From: Streptomyces hyderabadensis
Lineage (GTDB): Bacteria; Actinomycetota; Actinomycetes; Streptomycetales; Streptomycetaceae
DNA: 64,000 nucleotides
Direction of reading: 5' to 3'
Assembly: GCF_020404845.1 (NCBI RefSeq)
Contig: NZ_JAIOJZ010000003.1
Location: 62,001 to 126,000, forward strand
The notes below the pieces were generated by a model, which was given only the letters and a program-made list of their open reading frames with translations, ran no database searches and was not told the origin of the DNA. The first letter of the stretch is position 1, and every line of letters begins with the position of its first letter. A program made the position numbers and the translations under genes. Below are positions 46,663 to 55,668 of the stretch, one piece after another.

Positions 46663-47040
46663 ATGAAGAATTTCCTAGTCAAGACGATCGCCAACGCCGG
46701 CGCCCTCGCCGTCGCCGTCTGGCTGCTCGACAAGATCACCCTGACCGGGGGCAGCACCGGGGAGAAGGCCCTCACCCTGATCGTGGTCGCCCTGGTGTTC
46801 GGCCTGGTCAACATGGTCGTGAAGCCGATCGTGCAGGTGCTGACCTTTCCCCTGTTCATCCTGACCCTCGGCCTGTTCACGCTGGTGGTCAACGCGCTGA
46901 TGCTGTTGCTCACGTCGTGGGTGGCCGACAAGCTCGACGTGAGCTTCCACGTCGACGGTTTCTGGACCGCGGTCCTGGGCGGCCTGATCGTCTCGATCGT
47001 CTCCTGGGCCCTCAACGCGTTCCTGCCCGACGGGGACTGA
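46663..47040 (+). CDS. Small four-helix membrane protein (phage holin 4_2-like fold)
   Basis: The 125-residue protein has four hydrophobic helices and matches the family annotated phage_holin_4_2, found on many bacterial chromosomes without any phage. The VNMVVKPIVQVLTFPLFILTLG segment is diagnostic. Function is unknown. It ends 5 bases before ptpA and is probably cotranscribed. The ORF starts at MKNFLV, favoured by a -10-like hexamer upstream. Confidence 0.85.
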   Translation: MKNFLVKTIANAGALAVAVWLLDKITLTGGSTGEKALTLIVVALVFGLVNMVVKPIVQVLTFPLFILTLGLFTLVVNALMLLLTSWVADKLDVSFHVDGFWTAVLGGLIVSIVSWALNAFLPDGD

Positions 47041-47045
47041 GCCCG

Positions 47046-47540
47046 ATGACCTACCGCGTCTGTTTCGTGTGCACGGGCAACATCTGCCGCTCCCCGATCG
47101 CCGAGGCCGTCTTCCACGCGCGCGTGGCGGACGCCGGGCTCGACGACCTCGTCGAGGCCGACAGCGCCGGCACGGGCGGCTGGCACGAGGGCGAGGGTGC
47201 GGACCCGCGCACCGTGGCCGTCCTGACGGAGCACGGTTACGGCCTCGACCACACGGCCCGGCAGTTCCAGCAGTCCTGGTTCTCCCGTCTCGACCTGGTC
47301 GTCGCCCTCGACGCCGGGCACCTGAGGGCCCTGCGACGGCTCGCCCCTATGGAACGGGACGCGGCCAAGGTGCGCCTGCTGCGGTCGTACGACCCCGCCG
47401 CCGCGGGCGGTGACCTGGACGTGCCGGACCCGTACTACGGGGGCCGGGACGGCTTCGAGGAATGCCTTGAGATGGTGGAGGCGGCGAGCACCGGACTGCT
47501 CGCCGCGGTACGCGAGCAAGTGGAAGGACGGGCGGCATGA
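47046..47540 (+). CDS. ptpA: Low-molecular-weight protein tyrosine phosphatase
   Basis: The 164-residue enzyme has the P-loop CTGNICRS at residues 9-16 and the late Asp pair DVPDPYYGG that acts as general acid. It dephosphorylates phosphotyrosine proteins. Its S. coelicolor counterpart PtpA influences antibiotic production. The stop overlaps the next ATG (ATGA), so it is translationally coupled to a cystathionine-lyase-type gene. Confidence 0.93.
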   Translation: MTYRVCFVCTGNICRSPIAEAVFHARVADAGLDDLVEADSAGTGGWHEGEGADPRTVAVLTEHGYGLDHTARQFQQSWFSRLDLVVALDAGHLRALRRLAPMERDAAKVRLLRSYDPAAAGGDLDVPDPYYGGRDGFEECLEMVEAASTGLLAAVREQVEGRAA

Positions 47541-48715
47541 GCGATTCCGCTACGAACGACAGGGCCGGTACGGGCACGGAGAGATCCGCTTCCGGCCCCG
47601 GTGACGGCACCCACGCGGTACGGGCCGGGCTGCCCGAACCCGTCAAGCACGAGCCCACCCTGCCCGGTCCGGTGTTCGCCGCCCACTTCCACCTGCCGGG
47701 CGACCCGACCGGCCCGTACACCTACGGCCGCGACGAGAACCCCACCTGGACACGGCTCGAGAGCGCCATCGGCGAGCTGGAGGCGCCCGGCGTGGCCGAC
47801 GTGGAGACACTGGTCTTCGCCTCGGGCATGGCCGCGATCTCCTCGGTGCTCTTCTCCCAGCTGCGGGCCGGCGACACGGTCGTCCTGCCCGACGACGGCT
47901 ACCAGGCGCTTCCCCTGGTCCGCGCGCAGCTGGAGGCGTACGGCATCGAGGTGCGCACCGCGCCGACCGGCCAGGACGCCCAGCTCGAGGTCCTGGACGG
48001 GGCGAAGCTGCTGTGGATCGAGACGCCGTCGAATCCCGGGCTCGACGTGTGCGACGTGCGGCGGCTCGTCGAGGCGGCCCACGCGCGCGGAGCGCTCGTC
48101 GCCGTCGACAACACCCTCGCCACGCCGCTCGGGCAGCGTCCGCTCGAGCTGGGCGCCGACTTCTCGGTGGCCAGCGGCACCAAGCAGCTGACCGGCCACG
48201 GCGACGTCCTCCTCGGCTACGTGGCGGGCCGCGACGCCGGGGCGATGGCCGCCGTACGGCGCTGGCGCAAGATCGTCGGTGCGATTCCCGGGCCCATGGA
48301 GGCCTGGCTCGCGCACCGCTCGATCGCCACCCTCCAGCTGCGCGTGGACCGGCAGGACGCCACCGCGCTCAAGGTGGCCGAAGCGCTCCGGACGCGGCCC
48401 GAGATCACCGGCCTGCGGTACCCCGGGCTGCCCGACGACCCGTCCCACAAGGTCGCCGCGCAGCAGATGCACCGCTACGGCTGCGTCGTCTCCTTCACGC
48501 TGCCCTCGCGCGCGCGTGCCGATCGTTTTCTCGACGCGCTCCGGCTGGTCGAGGGCGCGACCAGCTTCGGCGGGGTGCGGTCCACCGCGGAGCGGCGCGG
48601 ACGCTGGGGCGGCGACGCGGTGCCGGAGGGCTTCGTCCGGCTCTCGGTCGGCGCGGAGGACCCGGACGACCTGGTGGCGGACCTGCTGCGCGCGCTGGAC
48701 GAAACGGCGGACTGA
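47537..48715 (+). CDS. Cystathionine gamma-lyase-type PLP enzyme
   Basis: The 392-residue protein is a Cys/Met-metabolism PLP enzyme. Motifs are YGRDENPTW near the substrate site, SGMAAISSVL, the Asp of VAVDNTLATP that pairs with the PLP nitrogen, and the Schiff-base Lys in SGTKQLTGHGD. The family splits C-S bonds in cystathionine or makes cystathionine from homoserine esters; sequence alone does not separate these, though lyase is likelier. A strong terminator follows. The overlap with ptpA suggests one operon. Confidence 0.88.
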   Translation: MSDSATNDRAGTGTERSASGPGDGTHAVRAGLPEPVKHEPTLPGPVFAAHFHLPGDPTGPYTYGRDENPTWTRLESAIGELEAPGVADVETLVFASGMAAISSVLFSQLRAGDTVVLPDDGYQALPLVRAQLEAYGIEVRTAPTGQDAQLEVLDGAKLLWIETPSNPGLDVCDVRRLVEAAHARGALVAVDNTLATPLGQRPLELGADFSVASGTKQLTGHGDVLLGYVAGRDAGAMAAVRRWRKIVGAIPGPMEAWLAHRSIATLQLRVDRQDATALKVAEALRTRPEITGLRYPGLPDDPSHKVAAQQMHRYGCVVSFTLPSRARADRFLDALRLVEGATSFGGVRSTAERRGRWGGDAVPEGFVRLSVGAEDPDDLVADLLRALDETAD

Positions 48716-48729
48716 CGCCCATGCGCGAC

Positions 48730-48768
48730 GGGCGGTCCGAGCCTCCCCCCTCGTGGCTCGGACCGCCC
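48730..48768. terminator. Terminator hairpin after the lyase gene
   Basis: Perfect 13-bp arms GGGCGGTCCGAGC and GCTCGGACCGCCC surround a C-rich 13-base loop, 15 bases after the stop. Confidence 0.85.
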
Positions 48769-48916
48769 TCCGGTTCCGCGCGCGAAGAACCGCGCGACCA
48801 AGGCTAGTTGACTCAGTGTCAGTGTCCAATCACAGTAGCGACAGCGACCTATCGACATATTTATAGTTGGGCACGGCCGGAGGGCTGGGAAAGAACAGAA
48901 GAGGGGACGGCTTTCC

Positions 48917-49822
48917 GTGGATCTGGCCTTGCTCCGCACCTTCGTCACCGTGCACCGGGCCGGTTCCTTCACCCGCGCGGCGGCTCTGCTCGGCCTCTCC
49001 CAGCCCGCCGTCACCTCGCAGATCCGCACGCTGGAGCGTCAGCTCGGCCGCCCGCTGTTCCTGCGCCAGGCCCGTGGCGTGACCCCGACGACCATCGGCG
49101 ACGAACTCGCCCACAAGACCGCACCGCACCTCGACGCCCTGGTGGAGATCGCCGAGACCGGACTGACGGACGACTCCTCCCTGCGGACCCTGCATCTGGC
49201 CGGACCGCCCGAGTTCACCGCCGAACGGGCCCTGCCCGCGCTCACCGAACTCACCGGCGAGGACGGCCGGGCCTTCGCCCTGCGCGCCTCGTACGCGCAT
49301 GCCGAGGAGACCCTGGAGGGGCTGGCCGCCGGGCATCACGATCTGGCCATCGCCACGGCCCGTCCCCGCGGCCCGCTCCTCACGGCGACTCCGCTCTGCG
49401 ACGAGGTGCACGTCCTGGTCGCCGCGCCGTACTGGGCGGAGCGTGCGGGCGTCGAGAAGCTACGTGACACCGATGCGCCCGCTCTCCAGCACGTCCCCGT
49501 GGTCGAGGTGCACGAGTCACTGCCCTTCGTCGCCCGCTACTGGGCCTCCGTCTTCGACGCCCGTCCGTCCGCGCCTGCCACTGTCGTCGTCCCTGACCTG
49601 CGTGCGGTCCTCACCTGTGCGGCAGCGGGTGCCGGGCTCGCCGTCCTGCCCCGCTATCTGTGCGCCGAGGCACTGGAGCGGGGAGAGGTCGTCGCCCTGC
49701 ACGATCCGCCCGTGCCGCCGTTGCGGACGTACTTTCTGGTGGTGCGCACCGGCACATTGGCGATGCCGCACATCGCCCGGGCCCACGAGTGGTTGCTGCG
49801 CGCGGCCGCCGACTGGAACTGA
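48917..49822 (+). CDS. LysR-family transcriptional regulator
   Basis: The 301-residue regulator has an N-terminal winged helix (LRTFVTVHRAGSFTRAAALLGLSQPAVTSQIRTLERQLG, residues 5-45) and a LysR substrate-binding domain (about 90-295). The GTG is preceded by GAGGGG. It is not divergent from an obvious target gene; the leftward side is the terminator of the lyase operon. Effector unknown. Confidence 0.9.
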   Translation: MDLALLRTFVTVHRAGSFTRAAALLGLSQPAVTSQIRTLERQLGRPLFLRQARGVTPTTIGDELAHKTAPHLDALVEIAETGLTDDSSLRTLHLAGPPEFTAERALPALTELTGEDGRAFALRASYAHAEETLEGLAAGHHDLAIATARPRGPLLTATPLCDEVHVLVAAPYWAERAGVEKLRDTDAPALQHVPVVEVHESLPFVARYWASVFDARPSAPATVVVPDLRAVLTCAAAGAGLAVLPRYLCAEALERGEVVALHDPPVPPLRTYFLVVRTGTLAMPHIARAHEWLLRAAADWN

Positions 49823-49856
49823 GCCGACGGGCCCCGAACCGGGCGCGCGTCACGAT

Positions 49857-49870
49857 GTTTCACGTGGAAC
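49857..49870. other. parS-like site, one mismatch
   Basis: GTTTCACGTGGAAC differs from parS at one base in the right half. It lies in the gap between the LysR and Nudix genes. Confidence 0.5.
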
Positions 49871-49891
49871 CAGCCGGGCCACATTTCTCCC

Positions 49892-50374
49892 ATGACCGTC
49901 CGACCCGTGGTCAAGCGCACCGCTCGCGCCGTCCTGCTGGACGGCGACCACCTGATCCTGATCAAGCGGACCAAGCCCGGCGTCGATCCCTACTGGGTCA
50001 CTCCCGGCGGCGGGGTCGAGCCGGACGACAGCACCGTCGTGGACGCCCTGCACCGCGAGGTGTACGAGGAACTCGGCGCCAAGATCAGCGATGTGGTGCC
50101 CTGCTTCGTGGACACCGTCGAGCACATCGGCGAGGACGGCGGCGCGACCGGCGTGAAGGTGCAGCACTTCTTCGTCTGCCACCTGGAATCCATGGACCCG
50201 TCCCTGCGGCACGGCCCCGAGGTCGAGGAGCCCGCCGGTGAGTACGAGATCGTCAGGGTGCCGTTCTCCCGGGTCGGGATCGCCTCCGTGCACCTCGTAC
50301 CGCTGTCGCTGCGGCACTACCTGGACGGCAACATCGAGGGTGTGCGGGCCCTGCAGGCTCCCGACCTCGGCTGA
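49892..50374 (+). CDS. Nudix hydrolase with an extended Nudix box
   Basis: The 160-residue protein is a Nudix hydrolase cleaving a nucleoside diphosphate linked to another moiety. The box reads GGGVEPDDSTVVDALHREVYEELG. Compared with Gx5Ex7REUxEExG it has Asp at the first Glu position and one extra residue before RE, but the metal-binding REVYEE core is intact, so activity is likely. The substrate is unknown. Confidence 0.88.
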   Translation: MTVRPVVKRTARAVLLDGDHLILIKRTKPGVDPYWVTPGGGVEPDDSTVVDALHREVYEELGAKISDVVPCFVDTVEHIGEDGGATGVKVQHFFVCHLESMDPSLRHGPEVEEPAGEYEIVRVPFSRVGIASVHLVPLSLRHYLDGNIEGVRALQAPDLG

Positions 50375-50452
50375 ACCGGCATGGCCGAAAGGCCGCAGGT
50401 TCCACCGGAAAGAGGTGGACGCGGACGGCCACCGTCGGACAGCCTGACCTGC

Positions 50453-51319
50453 GTGCCGACACCTTTCCTCGCCTCTGCTCCGATCCGCCGTCTGACGCTC
50501 CGCGATCTCACCGCCTGCGCCGACCTGTCCGAGGACCGGGGGTGGCCGCGCGAGGAGCACAAGTGGGGATTCCTCCTCACGGCCGGAAAGGGGTACGGCA
50601 TCGACGACCCCGGCGGCGGTCTGGTCGCCGCCTGCACCGTCACCGAGTACGGACCGCAGGAGCGCCCCGCGCTCGCCGGCATCGGCATGGTGCTGGTCGC
50701 CGAGCGGCACGCCCGCCAGGGCGTCGGACGCCGTCTGATGCGCCACATCGTCTCGGGCCTCGGCACCGTTCCGCTGACCCTGCACGCGACGCCGTACGGC
50801 CGGCCGCTCTACGAGGAGCTCGGCTTCAAGGTGACGGGCGGGGCGGAGATGGTGCGCGGCCGTTTCGTCCCGGGCGGGCCGGAACCGAAGGCCGCCACCC
50901 GGGCCGCCACCGCCGAGGACCTGCCCGTGATCCTCCGGCTCGACGAGGAGGTGTTCGGCGCGGATCGCACCCACATCGTCACGCGGCTGCCCGCCTTCGC
51001 CGACCAGCTGCGTGTCGCCGAGGAGGGCGGCCGGATCACCGGGTACGCCGCGGCCTGGCCCAACATGGACACCCACGTGGTGGGCCCGCTGATCGCCCGC
51101 GACACCGAGACGGCCAAGGCGCTGATCGGCTCCCTCGCCGCCGGCACCGACCGGCCCCTGCGCACGGACATCGACGTGCGGCACGAGGAACTGCTGGCCT
51201 GGGTGGAGGAGCGCGGCCTCTCCCGGATCGCCCCCAATGCGGTCATGACCCATGGGATCACCGAGCTGCCCGGGGACTGGACCCGCCGGTTCGCGCCGCT
51301 GACGGTGGCGGCGGGCTGA
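50453..51319 (+). CDS. Tandem GNAT N-acetyltransferase
   Basis: The 288-residue protein contains two GNAT-like halves. The first (about 10-140) has the acetyl-CoA loop RHARQGVGRRLM; the second (about 145-280) is more diverged. The acceptor is unknown. A GTG is used because a CAGCCT hexamer ends 7 nt upstream, whereas an ATG at 50381 lies within 10 bases of the preceding stop and would add a Pro/Arg-rich leader. Confidence 0.82.
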   Translation: MPTPFLASAPIRRLTLRDLTACADLSEDRGWPREEHKWGFLLTAGKGYGIDDPGGGLVAACTVTEYGPQERPALAGIGMVLVAERHARQGVGRRLMRHIVSGLGTVPLTLHATPYGRPLYEELGFKVTGGAEMVRGRFVPGGPEPKAATRAATAEDLPVILRLDEEVFGADRTHIVTRLPAFADQLRVAEEGGRITGYAAAWPNMDTHVVGPLIARDTETAKALIGSLAAGTDRPLRTDIDVRHEELLAWVEERGLSRIAPNAVMTHGITELPGDWTRRFAPLTVAAG

Positions 51320-51356
51320 CCCCCGGACGACCGCCACCGTCCGTGTCGGGCACCGG

Positions 51357-51776
51357 TCAGGCGAGCACCCGTACGGCGGCCGAGGCGAAGCCGTGGTCCT
51401 GCTCGGGCGCGCCGCCGCCCACCCCGATCGCGCCGATCAGCCGGCCCTCCCGGTGCACGGGCACGCCGCCCGCGATGAACAGCAGCGGCCGGTCGAGGGC
51501 GGTGGGCAGGGTGTGGAAGAGCCCTCCCGGCTGCACGGCGTCGACCAGGTCGGCGGTGGGAGCGTTCAGCTGGAGCGCGGTGTAGGCCTTGCGCGTGCTG
51601 GTCTCACCGGAGATCAGCACGGCGCGGTCGTCGCGCCGGAAGGCGAGCAGGTGGCCTCCCGCGTCGAGGACCGTGACACTGACGGTGACGCCGGCCGCCT
51701 CGGCGGCGCGGTGGGCCGCGGTGACGAGTTCCTCGGCGTCCTGGATCGTCAGCGGGGCGACAGCGGTGGTGCTCAT
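51357..51776 (-). CDS. GlcG/HbpS-like heme-binding or unknown protein
   Basis: The 139-residue protein belongs to the GlcG/HbpS (DUF336) family. It has TVSVTVLDAGGHLLAFRRDD at the N-terminus and the later conserved ILI-type RLIGAIGVGGGAPEQDHG. HbpS in S. reticuli binds heme and is secreted, but no signal peptide is visible here, so it is probably cytosolic. AAGGAG precedes the ATG with good spacing. It lies downstream of an MFS gene in the same direction. Confidence 0.85.
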   Translation of the reverse strand: MSTTAVAPLTIQDAEELVTAAHRAAEAAGVTVSVTVLDAGGHLLAFRRDDRAVLISGETSTRKAYTALQLNAPTADLVDAVQPGGLFHTLPTALDRPLLFIAGGVPVHREGRLIGAIGVGGGAPEQDHGFASAAVRVLA

Positions 51777-51892
51777 GAGTCTTTCTCCTTGGTTGTGCCG
51801 AGTGGTGCGGTGCCTCAGTGGTCGTCGAGGCAGTGGTGACCACGGAGCGCGGGACGGCTCTGTCCTCGCGTCCGGGGTCCGGGGTGGCTCGT

Positions 51893-53104
51893 TCAGTGGT
51901 GGACGGCGGTGGCCCGGCGCTCGGCGGGCGCGGAACCCGCGACGACCGTGCCGGGAGCACTCCCGCGCCGTTCCAGGGCGGCCGAGAGGACCGCGAGGAG
52001 CAGAGCGGCGGCGGCGAGGACGGCGCCGACCCAGTTGGGAGCGGTGTATCCGAAGCCCGCGGCGATGACGACGCCGCCGAGCCAGGCGGAGAGCGCGTTG
52101 CCCAGGTTGAAGGCGCCGATGTTCACCGCGGAGGCCAGCGTCGGGGCGCCGTGGGCGTGGTCCAGGACGCGCTTCTGCAGCGGGGGGACGGTGGCGAAGC
52201 CCAGAGCTCCGATCAGGACGACGGTCGCGGCGGACGCGAACTTGTCGTGCGCGGTGAGGGTGAAGAGGGCGAGCACGACGGACAGCGCGCCCAGGGAGAT
52301 GTACAGCAGGGGCATCAGGGCGCGGTCGGCGAACCGGCCGCCGACGAGGTTGCCGCCCACCATGCCGAGGCCGAACAGGACCAGCAGCCAGGTGACCGAG
52401 CCGTCGGAGAAGCCCGCGACATGGGTCATCATCGGCGCGATGTAGGTGATGGCGGCGAAGACACCGCCGAAGCCGAGGACGGTCATGGCCATCGCGAGCA
52501 GGACCTGCACGTTCTTGAACGCGGCCATTTCGTGGCGCAGCCGCACGCCCTCGGCCCTGGGCACGTCGGGGACCAGCTTGGCGACTCCGGCCAGGCCGAC
52601 GACTCCGAGCGCGGCGACGACGGCGAAGGTGACCCGCCAGCCCGCGGACTGGCCGATCAGCGTGCCCAGCGGGACACCGACGACATTGGCGACGGTCAGG
52701 CCGGTGAACATCATCGCGATGGCCCCGGCCTTCTTGTGCGGGGCGACCAGACCGGCCGCCACGACCGATCCGATACCGAAGAAGGCGCCGTGGGCGAGCG
52801 AGGCGACCACCCGGCCGATGAGCATGACGGAGAAGGCGGGGGCGAGGGCGGAGAGCAGGTTGCCGACGATGAACAGGCCCATCAGCAGCATCAGCATCCG
52901 CTTGCGCGGGACCTTGGTGCCGAGCACGGTCATCAGCGGGGCGCCGACCATCACGCCGAGCGCGTACCCGGTCACCAAATAGCCGGCGGTGGGGATGGAG
53001 ACCCCGTAGTCGCTCGCGACCTCGGGCAGCAAGCCCATGATCACGAACTCGGTCGTTCCGATCCCGAAGGCCCCGATCGCGAGGGCCAGAAGCGCGAGAG
53101 GCAT
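51893..53104 (-). CDS. MFS exporter of the drug:H+ antiporter 1 type
   Basis: The 403-residue protein has 12 predicted helices. It opens with MPLALLALAIGAFGIGTTEF, the start of the DHA1 (AraJ/YdhP-like) subfamily, and has the intracellular APLMTVLGTKVPRKRML loop motif A. It probably exports small molecules by proton antiport. A MarR-family gene diverges from it, a common arrangement for exporter control. The GlcG-like gene follows 117 bases downstream. Confidence 0.9.
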   Translation of the reverse strand: MPLALLALAIGAFGIGTTEFVIMGLLPEVASDYGVSIPTAGYLVTGYALGVMVGAPLMTVLGTKVPRKRMLMLLMGLFIVGNLLSALAPAFSVMLIGRVVASLAHGAFFGIGSVVAAGLVAPHKKAGAIAMMFTGLTVANVVGVPLGTLIGQSAGWRVTFAVVAALGVVGLAGVAKLVPDVPRAEGVRLRHEMAAFKNVQVLLAMAMTVLGFGGVFAAITYIAPMMTHVAGFSDGSVTWLLVLFGLGMVGGNLVGGRFADRALMPLLYISLGALSVVLALFTLTAHDKFASAATVVLIGALGFATVPPLQKRVLDHAHGAPTLASAVNIGAFNLGNALSAWLGGVVIAAGFGYTAPNWVGAVLAAAALLLAVLSAALERRGSAPGTVVAGSAPAERRATAVHH

Positions 53105-53170
53105 GGAGGGGACACCTTCCAGAGCGATTGCCAGATTGATTGCAGGAGCGCTTTGCGTTCGGCCACAATA

Positions 53171-53196
53171 GTTGCACACGCGGGCAATATGCAAAC
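53171..53196. promoter_or_regulatory. Candidate MarR operator between divergent genes
   Basis: GTTGCA and TGCAAAC form an inverted repeat separated by 13 bases in the MFS-MarR gap. It is a possible operator for the MarR protein; the evidence is position and symmetry only. Confidence 0.35.
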
Positions 53197-53255
53197 GCCG
53201 ACAATTGCGCTACTGGTCTACCCTGGTCTCAGCCGCTCCTGGACGGAGGAACCAC

Positions 53256-53720
53256 ATGACAGCGACGGACCCCGCGCTCACCGCTCTCTCCCAGGGCTGG
53301 TGCGCTCTCTCCCTGCTGCACGGGAGGATCGAGGCACACATCGAGCGCGCTCTGCAGACCGGGCACGATCTGAGCGTCCGTGAGTACTCCCTGCTCGACG
53401 TGCTCAGCCGGCAGCACGACGGCGACGGAGGGCATCTGCAGATGAAGCAGGTCGCCGATGCCGTCGTCCTCAGTCAGAGCGCGACCACCCGGCTGGTCAC
53501 CCGGCTCGAGGACCGTGGCCTGCTCGAGCGCTACCTGTGCCCCACCGACCGGCGCGGCATCTACACCAACGTCACCGCAGCGGGCCTGCAGCTGCTGAAC
53601 GAGGCACGGCCCACCAATGACGCAGCCCTGCGCGAGGCCCTCGACGAGGCGGCCACGAACCCCGATCTGGCCCCGCTGGTCCGGGCGGTGGAGACCCTGA
53701 AGGCTCCGGTCCCCGCCTAG
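53256..53720 (+). CDS. MarR-family transcriptional regulator
   Basis: The 154-residue protein has a MarR winged helix (LQMKQVADAVVLSQSATTRLVTRLEDRGLLER, about 60-105) and flanking dimerisation helices. It likely represses the divergent MFS exporter until a ligand releases it. GGAGG precedes the ATG at normal spacing. Confidence 0.92.
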   Translation: MTATDPALTALSQGWCALSLLHGRIEAHIERALQTGHDLSVREYSLLDVLSRQHDGDGGHLQMKQVADAVVLSQSATTRLVTRLEDRGLLERYLCPTDRRGIYTNVTAAGLQLLNEARPTNDAALREALDEAATNPDLAPLVRAVETLKAPVPA

Positions 53721-53738
53721 GCACGTCCCAACCGGTTC

Positions 53739-53744
53739 TAGAGT
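53739..53744 (+). promoter_or_regulatory. -10-like hexamer, leaderless start
   Basis: TAGAGT ends 6 nt before the GNAT start codon. Confidence 0.5.
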
Positions 53745-53750
53745 GCGGCT

Positions 53751-54203
53751 ATGGGAGATCTAGACATACGTCCCGCCATCGCCGAGGACATCCCGGCGAT
53801 CGTCGCGATGCTGGCCGACGACCCGCTGGGCGCACAGCGTGAATCACCGGACGACCTGGGCCCGTACCTGGCCGCCTTCGAACGGCTCAGGACCGATCCG
53901 AACCAGCATCTGGTGGTGGCCGTCCGCGAAGGCCGCGTCGTCGGCACGCTCCAGCTGACGATCGTCCCCGGGTTGTCCCGGCGCGGCGCCACCCGCTCGA
54001 TCATCGAAGGCGTACGCATCCACGGCGACCAACGCGGCAGCGGCCTGGGCACCCGGATGATCGAGTGGGCGATCGAGGAGTCCCGGCGCCAGGACTGCGA
54101 TCTGGTGCAGCTCACCTCCGACAAGACCCGTACCGACGCTCACCGCTTCTACGAGCGGCTCGGCTTCACCGCCTCGCACACGGGCTTCAAACTCCCGCTC
54201 TGA
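53751..54203 (+). CDS. GNAT N-acetyltransferase
   Basis: The 150-residue protein is a single GNAT domain with LQLTIVPGLSRRGATRSIIEGVRIHG and the acetyl-CoA loop QRGSGLGTRMIEWA. The acceptor is unknown. It converges on the hydrolase gene, and a parS palindrome lies between them. Confidence 0.9.
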   Translation: MGDLDIRPAIAEDIPAIVAMLADDPLGAQRESPDDLGPYLAAFERLRTDPNQHLVVAVREGRVVGTLQLTIVPGLSRRGATRSIIEGVRIHGDQRGSGLGTRMIEWAIEESRRQDCDLVQLTSDKTRTDAHRFYERLGFTASHTGFKLPL

Positions 54204-54235
54204 GGACGCGGCGCTCCTCGCACGACCCCGACAGC

Positions 54236-54265
54236 GCGGCCCTGTTTCACGTGAAACAGGGCCGC
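54236..54265. terminator. 30-bp perfect palindrome containing parS
   Basis: GCGGCCCTGTTTCAC followed by its exact complement forms a 30-base palindrome. The core 54244-54257 is a perfect parS. It lies between convergent genes, and with no unpaired loop it could act both as a ParB site and as a transcription stop. Confidence 0.65.
54244..54257. other. parS site (perfect)
   Basis: GTTTCACGTGAAAC matches the consensus exactly, nested in the 30-bp palindrome. Confidence 0.88.
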
Positions 54266-54282
54266 TTCCGTACGGACGACTC

Positions 54283-55668
54283 CTAGCCGATCCCCCGCCA
54301 CCCCTGCGGGTCCACTCCGCCCGGAACAGCGTCGCCCTCCTCGTACGGCCGGCGCGTGAAGACGAAGGACCCGAGGTCCAGGTGGCTCACGCTGCCGTCC
54401 GCGCGCCGCACCGCTCGCAGCAGCTCCCCCGCGTAGTACCCCTCGAGCCCCGTCCAGCTGCCGTCACCGTTCGCCCGGAAACGCGAACGGCGCCCCTGGC
54501 CCGACAGCGGCCCCAAGGAGACCCCTCCGTCGGGCATCAGCCGCAGGGCGAAGGCGTGGGTGCCCCAGTACCACTGCCCCGCCAACTCGAGAACGGAGGC
54601 ATCGACCTCGCGCAGCGGCCGCCACGGTTCGGGGATCCGGGGCTCCGCCTCGGCGACGATGCGCACGAGGTCGGCCCCGACCCCGGCGAGCAGCGGCCCG
54701 GAGGTGCAGTTGGTCAGGACGACCGCGGCCACGTCGTCCTCCACGCCGATGGTGAGGTTGGCCAGGAATCCCGGCAGGGAGCCGGAGTGCCCCACGAGCA
54801 GCCGCCCGCCCTGGCTCTGGATCTGCAGGCCCAGTCCGTAGGCCGCACCGTCCACGACGTCCGCCGCCTCGGCCGGTGCGGCGGGCGCCCGCATCTCCCG
54901 CACGGTCTCCGCCCCGAGCACCTTGTCGTCCCCCTGCGTCAGAAAGACGGCGAACCGCGCCAGGTCTCCGGTGGTGGACCAGAGCTGTCCGGCCGGGGCC
55001 ATCCGCCCCAGGTCCTCGGCGGGCTCCGCCAGCATCACATCGGCCCATGGGTGCACCGCCCAGCCACCGGCGTGCGGTGCGCTGGGCCGGGTGGCCGTAC
55101 GGTCCAGTCCCAGCGGGTCCAGCACCTCCCGCTGCAGCACCTCTTCCCACGGAGCGTCCCGCACCTTCTCGACCAGGGCGCCGAGCAGTGTGTAGCCGGG
55201 GTTGGAGTAGTGATGGCGGCGGCCCACCGGGTGCAGGAGCGGCTGCTCGCCCAGCACATCGGACAGCTCGGGCCGCAGCGAGCCCGGCGTCCGCTCCCAC
55301 CAGGGCGCCGGTGACTCGGCGGCCAGCCCGCCCGAGTGGGCGAGCAGTTCGGCGATCGTGGCCTCCCCCGCCCCGGTGCCCGGCAGATGCTTCTCCAGCG
55401 GGTCCCCGAGGTCGAGCAGGCCCTCGTCGCGCAGCCGGAGGACCAGGACGGCGGTGAAGGTCTTGGTGATGGAGCCGATCCGGTACTGCACGTTCTCGTC
55501 CGGACCGTGCCCGTCGACCGAGGTCCGGGCACCGTGCCACACGGTCCGTCCGCCCCGGACCACCGCCGCGACGAGCGACGGCGTACGCCCTTCGGCCTGG
55601 GCCACGGCGATCCGGTGCGTCAGCGCCCGGCGGGTGCTGGGGAGCAGCTCTTCCTGAGGTGTCGTCAT
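54283..55668 (-). CDS. Beta-lactamase class C-like serine hydrolase
   Basis: The 461-residue protein has the serine beta-lactamase/penicillin-binding fold with SITK (SxxK nucleophile), YSN (YxN) and HSG (variant of KTG). A C-terminal extension of about 100 residues is beta-rich. No signal peptide is visible, so it may be cytosolic. Relatives include D-aminopeptidases and esterases; antibiotic hydrolysis is unlikely. Start ATG at 55668. Confidence 0.88.
   Translation of the reverse strand: MTTPQEELLPSTRRALTHRIAVAQAEGRTPSLVAAVVRGGRTVWHGARTSVDGHGPDENVQYRIGSITKTFTAVLVLRLRDEGLLDLGDPLEKHLPGTGAGEATIAELLAHSGGLAAESPAPWWERTPGSLRPELSDVLGEQPLLHPVGRRHHYSNPGYTLLGALVEKVRDAPWEEVLQREVLDPLGLDRTATRPSAPHAGGWAVHPWADVMLAEPAEDLGRMAPAGQLWSTTGDLARFAVFLTQGDDKVLGAETVREMRAPAAPAEAADVVDGAAYGLGLQIQSQGGRLLVGHSGSLPGFLANLTIGVEDDVAAVVLTNCTSGPLLAGVGADLVRIVAEAEPRIPEPWRPLREVDASVLELAGQWYWGTHAFALRLMPDGGVSLGPLSGQGRRSRFRANGDGSWTGLEGYYAGELLRAVRRADGSVSHLDLGSFVFTRRPYEEGDAVPGGVDPQGWRGIG

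Noticed and set aside
46663..47040. Phage holin / prophage remnant
   Set aside because: The holin name is only a family label; no other phage gene is present and neighbours are core Streptomyces genes.
54283..55668. Antibiotic-inactivating beta-lactamase
   Set aside because: The fold motifs are present but there is no signal peptide and the third motif is HSG; peptidase or esterase activity is more likely.
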